A DNA stretch of 64,000 nucleotides from Saccharothrix deserti (GTDB taxonomy: Bacteria > Actinomycetota > Actinomycetes > Mycobacteriales > Pseudonocardiaceae). Shown piece by piece: positions 1-8,639 of this stretch (position 1 is the first letter of the stretch; each line of letters begins with the position of its first letter). A program made the translations under genes and the position numbers. The DNA lies in assembly GCF_009769385.1 (NCBI RefSeq), contig NZ_VKAB01000002.1:124001-188000 (forward strand). The letters are read 5' to 3'. The notes beneath the pieces were generated by a model. It was not told the DNA's origin. It did not search any database and saw nothing but the letters and a program-made list of their open reading frames with translations.

Positions 1-1416
1 TTCGCGTTGTTCCACATCATGCAGGCCGCGGTGCGCGGCGAGACCCGCGCGATCCCCGGCAAGGGCCTGACCGGGCCGGGGTACGACGGGCACGCGTTCT
101 GGGACACCGAGATGTTCGTGCTGCCGGTGCTGGCCTACACGGTGCCGGAGGCGGCGCGGGACGCGTTGCGGTGGCGGCACTCGACGTTGGGCAAGGCGCG
201 GGAGCGGGCCGCGGTGCTCGGGCAGGGCGGCGCGGCGTTCCCGTGGCGGTCGATCAGCGGCGCGGAGTGCTCGGCGTACTGGCCCGCGAGCACGGCGGCG
301 TTCCACGTCTCCGGTGACGTCTCGCACGCCGTGGCGCAGTACGTGAACGCCACCGGCGACACCACGTTCGAGCGCGAGTGCGGCGCGGAGATCCTGGTGG
401 AGACCGCGCGGCTGTGGACGTCGCTGGGGCACCACGACCAGCACGGCGGGTTCCGCATCGACGGGGTGACCGGGCCGGATGAGTACTCTGCGCTGGTGGA
501 CAACAACGTCTACACCAACCTCATCGCGCAGAAGAACCTGCGCGGCGCGGCGAACGCGTGCGAACGGCACCCCGACGTGGCCGATCGGCTGGACGTGACC
601 GCCGAGGAGATCCAGGGGTGGTGCAAGGCGGCCGACGGGATGACGATCCCGTTCGACAACCTGCTCGGCGTGCACCAGCAGTCCGAGGGGTTCACCTCGC
701 ACGCCGAGTGGGACTTCGGCGACACCGACGCCGACCAGTACCCGTTGCTGCTCAACCGGCCGTACTTCGACCTGTACCGCAAGCAGGTGGTCAAGCAGGC
801 CGACCTGGTGCTGGCCATGCACGTGCGCGGTGACGCGTTCACGCCGTTGCAGAAGGCGCGCAACTTCGCCTACTACGAGCCGCGGACGGTGCGGGACTCG
901 TCCCTGTCGGCCGGGACGCAGGCGGTGCTGGCCGCCGAGGTCGGCGCGTTGCAACTGGCCTACGACTACCTGGCCGAGGCCGCGTTCACCGACATGCACG
1001 ACCTGCACCGCAATGTCCACAACGGACTGCACATGGCGTCGCTGGCGGGCGCGTGGGTCGGGCTGGTGGCCGGGTTCGGCGGGATGCGCGACCACGACGG
1101 CGAGCTGACGTTCGCGCCGCGCCTGCCGCCGGGGCTGGCCGGGATGGCGTTCCGCATGTCGTTCCGGGGCACCCGCTTCGCGGTGGAGGTCGGGCCGGGC
1201 GAGGTGACCTACCGGATCGTCGCGGGCGGTCCGCTGCACACCCGGCACCACGGCGTTCCGGTGGTGGTCGAACCGGGACTGGCGGTGACGCTGTCCACAC
1301 CGGACCCGCCCGAGCCGCCCGTGCTCAGCCAGCCGCCGCACCGCTCGCCCGTGCGGCGGGTGCCACCGGGAGCCCGTCGGTCGGCCGGAGCCCGGTTGAA
1401 CCGGGGCCGACGTTGA
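1..1416 (+). CDS. Glycoside hydrolase family 65 (disaccharide phosphorylase/hydrolase), 5'-truncated by window edge
   Basis: The reading frame is open from base 1, so the N-terminus lies outside the window and the TTG at base 7 is not a real start. The fragment carries the GH65 (alpha/alpha)6-barrel signatures GHAFWDTEMFVLP near its start and TGPDEY near residue 160; the Glu codon at 481-483 is the expected general acid. The family phosphorolyses or hydrolyses maltose, trehalose or kojibiose; which one cannot be decided here. The C-terminus is a Pro/Arg-rich tail after the jelly-roll domain, ending in a GTTGAACCGGGGCC direct repeat that spans the stop codon. A strong hairpin follows at 1510-1547. 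Intact GH65 proteins are about 750-800 aa, so roughly 300 residues are missing upstream. Confidence 0.9.
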   Translation, partial: FALFHIMQAAVRGETRAIPGKGLTGPGYDGHAFWDTEMFVLPVLAYTVPEAARDALRWRHSTLGKARERAAVLGQGGAAFPWRSISGAECSAYWPASTAAFHVSGDVSHAVAQYVNATGDTTFERECGAEILVETARLWTSLGHHDQHGGFRIDGVTGPDEYSALVDNNVYTNLIAQKNLRGAANACERHPDVADRLDVTAEEIQGWCKAADGMTIPFDNLLGVHQQSEGFTSHAEWDFGDTDADQYPLLLNRPYFDLYRKQVVKQADLVLAMHVRGDAFTPLQKARNFAYYEPRTVRDSSLSAGTQAVLAAEVGALQLAYDYLAEAAFTDMHDLHRNVHNGLHMASLAGAWVGLVAGFGGMRDHDGELTFAPRLPPGLAGMAFRMSFRGTRFAVEVGPGEVTYRIVAGGPLHTRHHGVPVVVEPGLAVTLSTPDPPEPPVLSQPPHRSPVRRVPPGARRSAGARLNRGRR

Positions 1417-1823
1417 ACCGGGGCCGGCGTTCCGCGGGCGTTCACAGGTGTTCCGGGGCGACCCGGAACGAATGTGTGGCCCTGCAAGGACTTCGGCAGG
1501 GATGAGGTGCCCGGCCGGGCTCCTGGGGGGAGTGGAGCCCGGCCGGGACTTGTCAGGCGGCCAATGGGGGGGCGGTGGCCGCCTAAGCCCTCATCGTGAG
1601 CGGGAGTACCCCTGTTACCGACTTTCAACCACAGTCCCGGACATCGACCACGTGATCTAGGTCATCAACGCCCTCACCACGGCTCACGCCGGATCGTCCA
1701 CAGAGGTCCGACGACGGAAACCCGAAAGATCTCCGCAAAAATGCGGTCCCGATCGAGCCGAACGTAACCCGCACGAGTGAGACGGGCAGCGCTCCGGCCC
1801 GCGGCCGGACAGGATGCCGGAAT
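1417..1823. other. Intergenic stretch, no gene seen
   Basis: About 400 bp between the GH65 gene and a small ORF. It contains a GTTGAACCGGGGCC direct repeat at the GH65 stop and a strong inverted repeat at 1510-1547. The part after about 1600 is less GC-rich than its surroundings, as a promoter region would be, but I could not assign -10/-35 boxes with confidence. The overlapping open frames here lack coding character. Confidence 0.5.
1510..1547 (+). terminator. Strong hairpin after GH65 gene
   Basis: Perfect 14-bp inverted repeat: CCCGGCCGGGCTCC (1510-1523), a 10-nt loop, then GGAGCCCGGCCGGG (1534-1547). There is no long T-run, as is common for actinobacterial terminators. It lies about 95 bp past the GH65 stop and probably ends that transcript. 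Confidence 0.6.
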
Positions 1824-1988
1824 GTGAGCTCAACACCGATCTACGACGAGTTGGCGGCCACCTACCTCGCCGACCTGACACCCGAGGTCCGCGAGCCCGC
1901 CGGGCCCGAGCAGCCGGGGCAGCACGCCCTGCCGCCCACCACCCAGACCCCGCCTCGGAGCCAGTCGCGCAAACGGCCGAAGGTCTGA
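1824..1988 (+). CDS. Small hypothetical protein (54 aa)
   Basis: GTG start at 1824 preceded by AGGA about 10 nt upstream, giving a 54-residue protein that begins VSSTPIYDELAATYLADLTP and ends in a basic QSRKRPKV tail. The frame has normal G/C-rich third positions and a plausible amphipathic N-terminus, unlike the overlapping Arg/Pro-rich frame at 1814-2005, which looks like a shadow. No domain recognised. It is soluble by composition, with a Pro-rich middle and no signal peptide. A translated search for conserved short homologues in Pseudonocardiales would decide whether it is real. Confidence 0.55.
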   Translation: MSSTPIYDELAATYLADLTPEVREPAGPEQPGQHALPPTTQTPPRSQSRKRPKV

Positions 1989-2078
1989 ACCACCTCCGAT
2001 CTTGACACCGTCTCACGCAGCGGAGTAGGACGATCGCAGTCCGTAGACGAGGTCGCCTACCCCGAAGGGTGGAGCGGA

Positions 2079-2495
2079 ATGCGTGGACGAGCGCTGTTCC
2101 TGGCAGCGGCCCTGTTCGTCACGTCGGCGTGCACCGGAGAACCGACCGACACCCCCGACCAGGTGACATTCACCTGGTGGGACTACCTCAACCACTCGCC
2201 CGCGGCCGACCAGGCCGGGCTGGACTGGGACAACGCGACCGAGTTCGGCGGCGGCCTCGGCGCGCTGCCCAACCGGACGGACACCGTGGACGACCTGGCC
2301 TGGCAGTGGGACCCGAACGTGCCGGGTTTCGCCGGACAGCCGGCGTCCGCGCGGACCCGCACCGCGTACGGCGCGAAGTACCCGGAGATCTCCCGCGCCG
2401 TCCACACCATGGCCGCACAGGTGCTCACCGGCGCGCGCAGACCCGAACAGGCGACGTCCGACGCCGAGGCGGAGATCGACCGGCTGCCGCGCTAG
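2079..2495 (+). CDS. Putative small lipoprotein (138 aa)
   Basis: ATG start. The N-terminus has two Arg, a hydrophobic stretch and a lipobox-like VTSAC with the modified cysteine at residue 18, so the protein is probably exported and lipid-anchored outside the membrane. The mature part is acidic and Trp-rich (WWDYLNH, LAWQW). No conserved domain recognised. It stands alone, with no close neighbour on the same strand. Function unknown; the lipoprotein call rests only on the signal sequence. Confidence 0.7.
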   Translation: MRGRALFLAAALFVTSACTGEPTDTPDQVTFTWWDYLNHSPAADQAGLDWDNATEFGGGLGALPNRTDTVDDLAWQWDPNVPGFAGQPASARTRTAYGAKYPEISRAVHTMAAQVLTGARRPEQATSDAEAEIDRLPR

Positions 2496-2624
2496 GCGCG
2501 ACACGCCGATTAGCCGTAATGCCGCAAGGCGTTGGGCGATATGTCCCATAGGGGGAAGCCCCCGGGGACCGGGATGAGCCGAACGGGCGCGGGGTAACCC
2601 CCTCCCATGCGGAACGAGGGACCC

Positions 2625-3011
2625 GTGAAAGAGCGGAAAACCGGGAAGAGAGCCGACAAGAAGGCCGACTCCAAGGCCGACGCGCAGCAGTTCAGCCGGG
2701 CACAACTGCTCGCGCTCGTGGTGGGTGTGCTGCAAATCGTCGCCGCCTCCGTCCCCTTCCTGCCAATGGGAAGTGGAACCAACCACACCCTTTACATCTG
2801 CACGGGTCTGGCCGGCGTTCTTCTCGCGTGGCAGCACCGACACGCCCGTTTCTACGGTGTGCTCCTGCTTCTCCTCTACGGTCAGCTGTTCATCACCGAC
2901 GCCGAGGACACCGGCGCCTTCGGCCTGCCCACGTGGGAGACCCTGGCGTACGGCCGAGCCGCCCTGGCGGGCGTGGTGATCGCGCTGATCCCGGCGTTCA
3001 AACGCCCGTAG
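2625..3011 (+). CDS. Small integral membrane protein
   Basis: About 128 residues. A Lys/Asp-rich, charged N-terminus of about 30 residues is followed by four hydrophobic segments (LLALVVGVLQIVAASVPFL, YICTGLAGVLLAW, FYGVLLLLLYGQLFI, AALAGVVIALIPAF). It resembles small actinobacterial four-helix proteins of the DUF4383 type, but I cannot confirm the family. I prefer the GTG at 2625, which has GAGGGA about 9 nt upstream; the ATG at 2607 has no ribosome-binding site. Its 3' end overlaps the convergent cyclase-like gene by 130 bp. Confidence 0.7.
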   Translation: MKERKTGKRADKKADSKADAQQFSRAQLLALVVGVLQIVAASVPFLPMGSGTNHTLYICTGLAGVLLAWQHRHARFYGVLLLLLYGQLFITDAEDTGAFGLPTWETLAYGRAALAGVVIALIPAFKRP

Positions 3012-3676
3012 TCGCCGGCGGTCATCGTGCCGTCCGGGTGGAAGCGCAGCTTGGCGTCGGTGCTGCGGGCGATCGACTCGAACATCGCGAGGTCGGACTT
3101 GGTGGTGGGCCGCCAGTACATGTGGGCGCCGTGGGTGACGCCCATGTCCATCGACATCATGGTAGCCACCGCCCGGTCGTACCGGCGGCGGCTCAGGTCC
3201 GCGCCGCCGGAGGCGTGGATGTCGAACACGTCGTGGTCGCCGGTCAAGGGCCGCAGCGCGCCGCGCCGGTCGCGACCGTGCACGACACCGTCCCGCACGA
3301 CGTACTCGCCACCTCGTTCGAACAGCGCCATCTTGTCGCGCAACGCGTCGAACTCCACGCGGCGCTGGTCGTACCGGCGCAGCAGCCGGTCGCTGAGGTC
3401 GAAGTGGGGTAACGACGGCCGGAAGTAGCCGACGAGTCCGCGGTGTCGCCTCGCGGCGCCCAGGCGGACGTCCAGGTCGTCGATGGTCTTGGCCTTCACC
3501 GCCTCGGGTTTGGGCAGCGCGCCCTCGCGCAGCCAGGCCACCGCGTGCGGGTTCGTCGCCCGCACGTCGATGACCAGGTCCTGCTCGGCGGCCACCTGCT
3601 GGAACTTGCGGGCGTGTTCGGTCGGCATGCCGAAAACGGGCTCCACCGACGCCAGGGGGAAGAGGTGATCAGTGCG
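2882..3676 (-). CDS. Anthrax-toxin/ExoY-like nucleotidyl cyclase domain protein
   Basis: With the GTG at 3676 the protein is 264 aa. It aligns, from memory, with the catalytic core of Bacillus anthracis edema factor: GMPTEHARKF (17-26) with its GLVPEHADAF; ALPKPEAVKAK (54-64) placing K57 and K64 on K346 and K353; LRPLTGDHDVF (142-152) placing D148 and D150 on the metal-binding D491/D493; and VTHG with H183 on H577. The positions of EF H351 and N583 are Lys62 and Trp189 here, so activity is uncertain. No signal peptide, secretion domain or calmodulin-binding region is visible. The frame stays open to a GTG at 3757, but that stretch uses rare TTA and ATA codons and overlaps the divergent gene, so the shorter start is preferred. 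The last ~35 residues lie antisense to the membrane-protein gene and may be read-through. Confidence 0.65.
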   Translation of the reverse strand, partial: RTDHLFPLASVEPVFGMPTEHARKFQQVAAEQDLVIDVRATNPHAVAWLREGALPKPEAVKAKTIDDLDVRLGAARRHRGLVGYFRPSLPHFDLSDRLLRRYDQRRVEFDALRDKMALFERGGEYVVRDGVVHGRDRRGALRPLTGDHDVFDIHASGGADLSRRRYDRAVATMMSMDMGVTHGAHMYWRPTTKSDLAMFESIARSTDAKLRFHPDGTMTAGDYGRLNAGISAITTPARAARPYARVSHVGRPKAPVSSASVMNS

Positions 3677-3741
3677 CACGGGTATTAAGGTCCGCCCGAA
3701 ATGGGCGTGCACCAGACCGCCGGCTTCGGTTAGCTCGAAGC

Positions 3742-4251
3742 GTGACCCCTGATTCACTTGTCGGACTGCTGGCCGAACCCGAACGGTTGCGCGTGGTGGC
3801 CGCGCTGGTCCTGGGCGCCCGCACGACTGCGGACATCACCGCGGCGACCGGGTTGGACGCACGGCGCGTCGAGAACTCGTTGCGGCGGCTGCGGTCGACG
3901 GGACTCGTCGTGACCGACGGGACCGGTCTGCGGTTGCGTGAGGAACTGTTCAAGGAGGCCACCCGGGTCGAACAGGCGAACCGGGTCCCGGAGGACCCGT
4001 TCGTGCGGGACGGGCGGCTGGTGAAGCTCCCCGCGCAACGCGGACGCAGGCGGGCGGTGCTCGAACAGGTGAGCACCGCGTTCGAGCCGGGTAGACGGTA
4101 CCCCGAGCGGGAAGTGGTGGAAGTGCTGAAGCGGTGGTGTGACGGCGGTGAGGTCGACCACGTGACCGTGCGGCGGTACCTCGTGGACGAAGGCCTGCTC
4201 AGCCGGGCCGACGGCGAGTACTGGCGTACCGGCGGCCCGGTGAGCGTCTAG
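3742..4251 (+). CDS. ArsR-like HTH regulator with C-terminal DUF2087 domain
   Basis: 169 aa from GTG at 3742. Residues about 5-70 form a winged helix-turn-helix (LAEPERLRVVAALVLGARTT, then TGLDARRVENSLRRLRSTGLV). Residues about 90-165 match DUF2087: RLVKLPAQRGRRRAVLEQV, FEPGRRYPEREV, VDHVTVRRYLVDEGLL, YWR. Such proteins are predicted cytoplasmic transcriptional regulators of unknown ligand. It is divergent from the cyclase-domain gene, so it may control that gene and itself, though this is inference. Confidence 0.85.
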   Translation: MTPDSLVGLLAEPERLRVVAALVLGARTTADITAATGLDARRVENSLRRLRSTGLVVTDGTGLRLREELFKEATRVEQANRVPEDPFVRDGRLVKLPAQRGRRRAVLEQVSTAFEPGRRYPEREVVEVLKRWCDGGEVDHVTVRRYLVDEGLLSRADGEYWRTGGPVSV

Positions 4252-4257
4252 CGGGGT

Positions 4258-5076
4258 CTAGCCGAACGTGTCGGGATCGGGGCCGGTGCGCTCGCCCCGG
4301 TCCAGTTCCGCGATGCGCCCCATGTCGTCACCGTCCAACCGGAAGTCGAACACGGCGAAGTTCTCCGCGATCCGGCTGGGCGTCACCGACTTGGGGATGA
4401 CGATGTTGTCCAGCTGCACGTGCCAGCGCAGCACGACCTGCGCCGGGGTGCGGCCGTGTTTCGCGGCGATGTCGGTGATGACCGGATCGGACAGCAGCGC
4501 GCCGCCCTGCGCCAACGGGCTCCAGGCCTCGGTCGCGATGCCGTGCCGGACGTGGAAGGCGCGCAGTTCGGCCTGCTGGAGCCACGGGTGCAGCTCGACC
4601 TGGTTGACCGCGGGCACCGCGCCCGTGGCGTCCACGACCCGTTCCAGGTGCGCGGGCTGGAAGTTCGACACGCCGATGGCGCGGACGCGGCCGTCGGCGT
4701 GCAGCTTGCCCAGCGCGCGCCAGGTGTCGACGTACTTGTCCTGTTTGGGCGCGGGCCAGTGGATCAGGTACAGGTCGATCCGGTCGAGGCCGAGCTTGGC
4801 GGCGCTCGCGTCGAACGCGCGGAACGCCTCGTCGTAGCCCTGGTGGGAGTTCCACAGCTTGGTCGTCACGAACAGTTCGTCACGCGGGATGCCCGAGTCC
4901 GCGATCGCGCGGCCGACCGGCTCCTCGTTGCCGTAGGCGGCGGCGGTGTCGATGCTGCGGTAGCCCACCCGCAACGCTTCCCGCACCACGTCGTAAGTGT
5001 CCTCTGTGGACACTTGGAAGACGCCGAAACCGAGCTGGGGCATGGTGACGCCGTTGTTGAGAGTTGTCGTCGTCAT
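4258..5076 (-). CDS. Aldo/keto reductase (2,5-diketo-D-gluconate reductase-like)
   Basis: 272 aa from ATG 5076; in-frame ATGs at 5088-5100 lack a better ribosome-binding site. It is a cytoplasmic NADPH-dependent carbonyl reductase with a TIM-barrel fold. The catalytic tetrad is visible: D43 and Y48 in SIDTAAAYGNE, K73 in VTTKLW and H106 in LIHWP. C-terminal IPKSVTPSRI is the cofactor-binding K-S-x-x-x-R-I signature. It ends 6 bp from the convergent DUF2087 gene. The substrate cannot be read from sequence. Confidence 0.9.
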   Translation of the reverse strand: MTTTTLNNGVTMPQLGFGVFQVSTEDTYDVVREALRVGYRSIDTAAAYGNEEPVGRAIADSGIPRDELFVTTKLWNSHQGYDEAFRAFDASAAKLGLDRIDLYLIHWPAPKQDKYVDTWRALGKLHADGRVRAIGVSNFQPAHLERVVDATGAVPAVNQVELHPWLQQAELRAFHVRHGIATEAWSPLAQGGALLSDPVITDIAAKHGRTPAQVVLRWHVQLDNIVIPKSVTPSRIAENFAVFDFRLDGDDMGRIAELDRGERTGPDPDTFG

Positions 5077-5125
5077 GGGTGCCATCATGCCCGCCGCCAA
5101 CGGTTCCCACGGGTCGGGTCGCCGG

Positions 5126-6010
5126 CTAGCCGACCAGGGCGATCCGCCGTTCCACCTCGGCGGGCAGCGTCCGCCGGTGCCGGACCACCGCGGGCAGCCT
5201 GCGCGCGGCGGCGGCCAGCGCCGCGCCCGCGTCCCGGTCCCCGGCCGCCCGCCTGGCCAGCGCGAACGTTTGCGCCAGCACCACGCCGAGCGGGCGGCGC
5301 AACCAGGTGGTCAGCAGGTCGTTGCGCAGCTCCACCCGGCGCCGCCAGGCCGACGGCGGCCGGGACGAGGACGGCTGGTGGTGCGCCACCACGTCGTCCA
5401 CGTAGCAGCAGGACCAGCCGGACGCGGCCATGTCCCACGAGAACAGGCGTTCTTCGCCTGGCCAGAACAGCACCGGGTGGAATCCGCCGACCCGGACGAA
5501 CGCCGACCGCCGCACGACCGCGCCGCAGCACACGAAACCCAGGACGGACGGTCCGGGCAGGTCGTCGTCACGCCCCAGCGCCGATCGGGCCATCTCGGCG
5601 CACACCGGGTCCAGCCCGCCGCCGGGTTCCACGATCGTGCGCGCCGCGACCAGCCCCAACCGTGGATGCCGGGCGAATAACTCCTCCGCCCGCGGCAGGG
5701 CGTCGGGAGCCCACCACGAGTCGTCGTCGCTGAACGCCACGTACGGGGTGGTCGCCCGCCGCACGCCGTGGTTGCGCGCCAACGCGCCCTCGTTGCGCCC
5801 CAGTTCCAGCACCTCGACCTGGTCGAACTGCCGCCGCACCCGCGTCACCGTGTCGTCGGACGAGCCGTTGTCGACGACGATGACCGGAACGTCCAGTTCC
5901 CGGAGTCGGGCGAGGGTGCGCGTCAGGTCGTCCACCCGGTCACGCGTGGCGATCACCACCGTCGTTTGCGACACCAGCGGGTGGTACCCGAAGAAGCGGT
6001 GGTTACTCAT
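5126..6010 (-). CDS. Family 2 glycosyltransferase
   Basis: 294 aa. GT-A fold: VVIATRDR near residues 18-25, VDNGSSDDT at 46-54, and the metal-binding acidic motif FSDDDSWW with DDD at 95-97. A WPGEE motif follows in the acceptor region and the C-terminus is an Arg/Ala-rich amphipathic segment. Likely a cytoplasmic or membrane-peripheral enzyme adding a sugar to a glycan acceptor. The frame stays open to 6250, but that extension is antisense to the next gene, so ATG 6010 is taken. Only 24 bp separate the two divergent starts and neither has a ribosome-binding site. Confidence 0.88.
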   Translation of the reverse strand: MSNHRFFGYHPLVSQTTVVIATRDRVDDLTRTLARLRELDVPVIVVDNGSSDDTVTRVRRQFDQVEVLELGRNEGALARNHGVRRATTPYVAFSDDDSWWAPDALPRAEELFARHPRLGLVAARTIVEPGGGLDPVCAEMARSALGRDDDLPGPSVLGFVCCGAVVRRSAFVRVGGFHPVLFWPGEERLFSWDMAASGWSCCYVDDVVAHHQPSSSRPPSAWRRRVELRNDLLTTWLRRPLGVVLAQTFALARRAAGDRDAGAALAAAARRLPAVVRHRRTLPAEVERRIALVG

Positions 6011-6034
6011 CGAATCGACGGGTAGGCCCGACTC

Positions 6035-6961
<927 letters not shown>

Positions 6962-7025
6962 TCGGAGCTGGTCCACACCGGAACCGGTCCACAGCTGGTC
7001 CACACAGGAGCGAAAGGGGAACGCC

Positions 7026-8639
7026 GTGCGCGTGCTCGGTGTCAACGCGGTCTTCCACGACCCCGCGGCCGCCCTCGTGGTGGACGGCGAGGTGGTGGCC
7101 GCCGCGGAGGAGGAACGCTTCTCCCGGCGCAAGCACGGCAAGCGGCCGGTGCCGTTCTCCGCGTGGGAACAGCCCGAGCAGGCCGCCCGCTGGTGCCTCA
7201 AGCACGCCGGGCTCACCCCGGCCGATCTCGACGCCGTCGCCTACTCCTACGACCCGGACCTGGTCGAGCCGAGCGACGTGCCGTGGGAGGACCTGCGCAC
7301 CGAGTTCGCCCGGCGCGCGCCGTACTTCCTGGCCACCGCGCTGCCCGGGTTGGACCCGGCGATCGTGCGGTTCGTGCCGCACCACGTCGCGCACGCCGCG
7401 TCGACGGGCCTGGCCGCGCCGTTCGGCGGGGACTGCGCGGTGCTGGTCAACGACGGTCGCGGCGAGTGCCGCTCGCACCTGGCGGGCAGCTACCGCGACC
7501 ACCGGCTGGAGACGCTGGCCGCGCAACACCTGCCGCACTCCCTCGGTCTGCTCTACGAGGACCTGACCGAGCACCTGGGTTTCCTGCGGTCCAGCGACGA
7601 GTACAAGGTGATGGCGCTCGCCTCCTACGCCGAGCCCAAGCACCTGGACCTGGTGCGCGAGCACGTCTACGCGACCGGTGACGGCGGGTTCGCGGTGAAG
7701 CCGCTGGACTGGGCGACGCTGGCCAAGCGCCGCGACCCGGACGGCGAGGTGACGCGCGAGCACGCCGAGCTGGCGGCGAGCGTGCAGGTGCGGGTCGAGG
7801 AGGTCCTGTTGGACCTGGTCCGGTGGCTGCACGAGCGAACCGGGCAGAAGCGGCTGACCATGGCGGGCGGTGTGGCGCTGAACTGCGTGGCGAACACGCG
7901 GATCTTCGCCGAGGGGCCGTTCGACGAGGTGTGGGTGCAGCCGGCGGCCGGTGACGCGGGCACCGCGCTGGGCGCGGCGCTGCAGGTCACGGCCGACGCC
8001 GGTGAGCCCGCCGCGGCGATGCCGGGCGCCGACCTCGGCCGGTCGTGGACCGACGCGGAGATCGAGGACCACCTGCGCACCGCCAAGATCGCCTACGAGG
8101 AGCCGCCGGACGTGGCGGTCGCGGTGGCCGAGGCGTTGGCCGACGACCAGGTGGTGGCCTGGTTCCAGGGCCGCAGCGAGTACGGGCCGCGCGCGTTGGG
8201 CCGGCGGTCGCTGCTGGCGCACCCCGGTCGGGCGGAGAACCTGGCCCGGCTCAACGAGGTCAAGGGGCGCGAGCAGTTCCGGCCGATCGCGCCGATGGTG
8301 CTGGCCGACCGTGCGGCCGAGTTGTTCGAGCGCGGGCCGCTGCCCAGCCCGTACATGCTGTTCGTGCACGACGTGCGGCCGGAGTGGCGTGACCGGATCC
8401 CGGCGGTCGTGCACGTGGACGGCACCGCGCGCGTGCAGACCGTGGACCCGGGGTCGGAACCGCTGATGGCGCGGGTGATCCGCGAGTTCGACCGGCGCAC
8501 CGGCGTGCCCGTCGTGGTGAACACCAGCCTGAACACGGCCGGCCGGCCGATGGTGGACGACCCGCGCGACGCGCTGGAGTGCTTCGGCTCGGCGCCGGTC
8601 GACCTGCTGGCCATCGGCCGGTTCGTGGTGCGGCGATGA
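7026..8639 (+). CDS. Carbamoyltransferase (NodU/CmcH/TobZ family)
   Basis: 537 aa from GTG 7026 with AAGGGGA upstream. The N-terminal half is Kae1/YrdC-like: VNAVFHDPAAALV (6-18), ERFSRRKHG, and the metal/carbamoyladenylate ligand set in VPHHVAHAAS (117-126). The C-terminal carbamoyltransferase domain has FQGRSEYGPRALGRRS (about 380-395) and FRPIAPMVL. The family carbamoylates a hydroxyl of a sugar or antibiotic using carbamoyl phosphate and ATP. Among glycan genes its substrate is probably a sugar residue or nucleotide sugar. Its stop overlaps the next ATG (ATGA), so the two are translationally coupled. Confidence 0.9.
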   Translation: MRVLGVNAVFHDPAAALVVDGEVVAAAEEERFSRRKHGKRPVPFSAWEQPEQAARWCLKHAGLTPADLDAVAYSYDPDLVEPSDVPWEDLRTEFARRAPYFLATALPGLDPAIVRFVPHHVAHAASTGLAAPFGGDCAVLVNDGRGECRSHLAGSYRDHRLETLAAQHLPHSLGLLYEDLTEHLGFLRSSDEYKVMALASYAEPKHLDLVREHVYATGDGGFAVKPLDWATLAKRRDPDGEVTREHAELAASVQVRVEEVLLDLVRWLHERTGQKRLTMAGGVALNCVANTRIFAEGPFDEVWVQPAAGDAGTALGAALQVTADAGEPAAAMPGADLGRSWTDAEIEDHLRTAKIAYEEPPDVAVAVAEALADDQVVAWFQGRSEYGPRALGRRSLLAHPGRAENLARLNEVKGREQFRPIAPMVLADRAAELFERGPLPSPYMLFVHDVRPEWRDRIPAVVHVDGTARVQTVDPGSEPLMARVIREFDRRTGVPVVVNTSLNTAGRPMVDDPRDALECFGSAPVDLLAIGRFVVRR

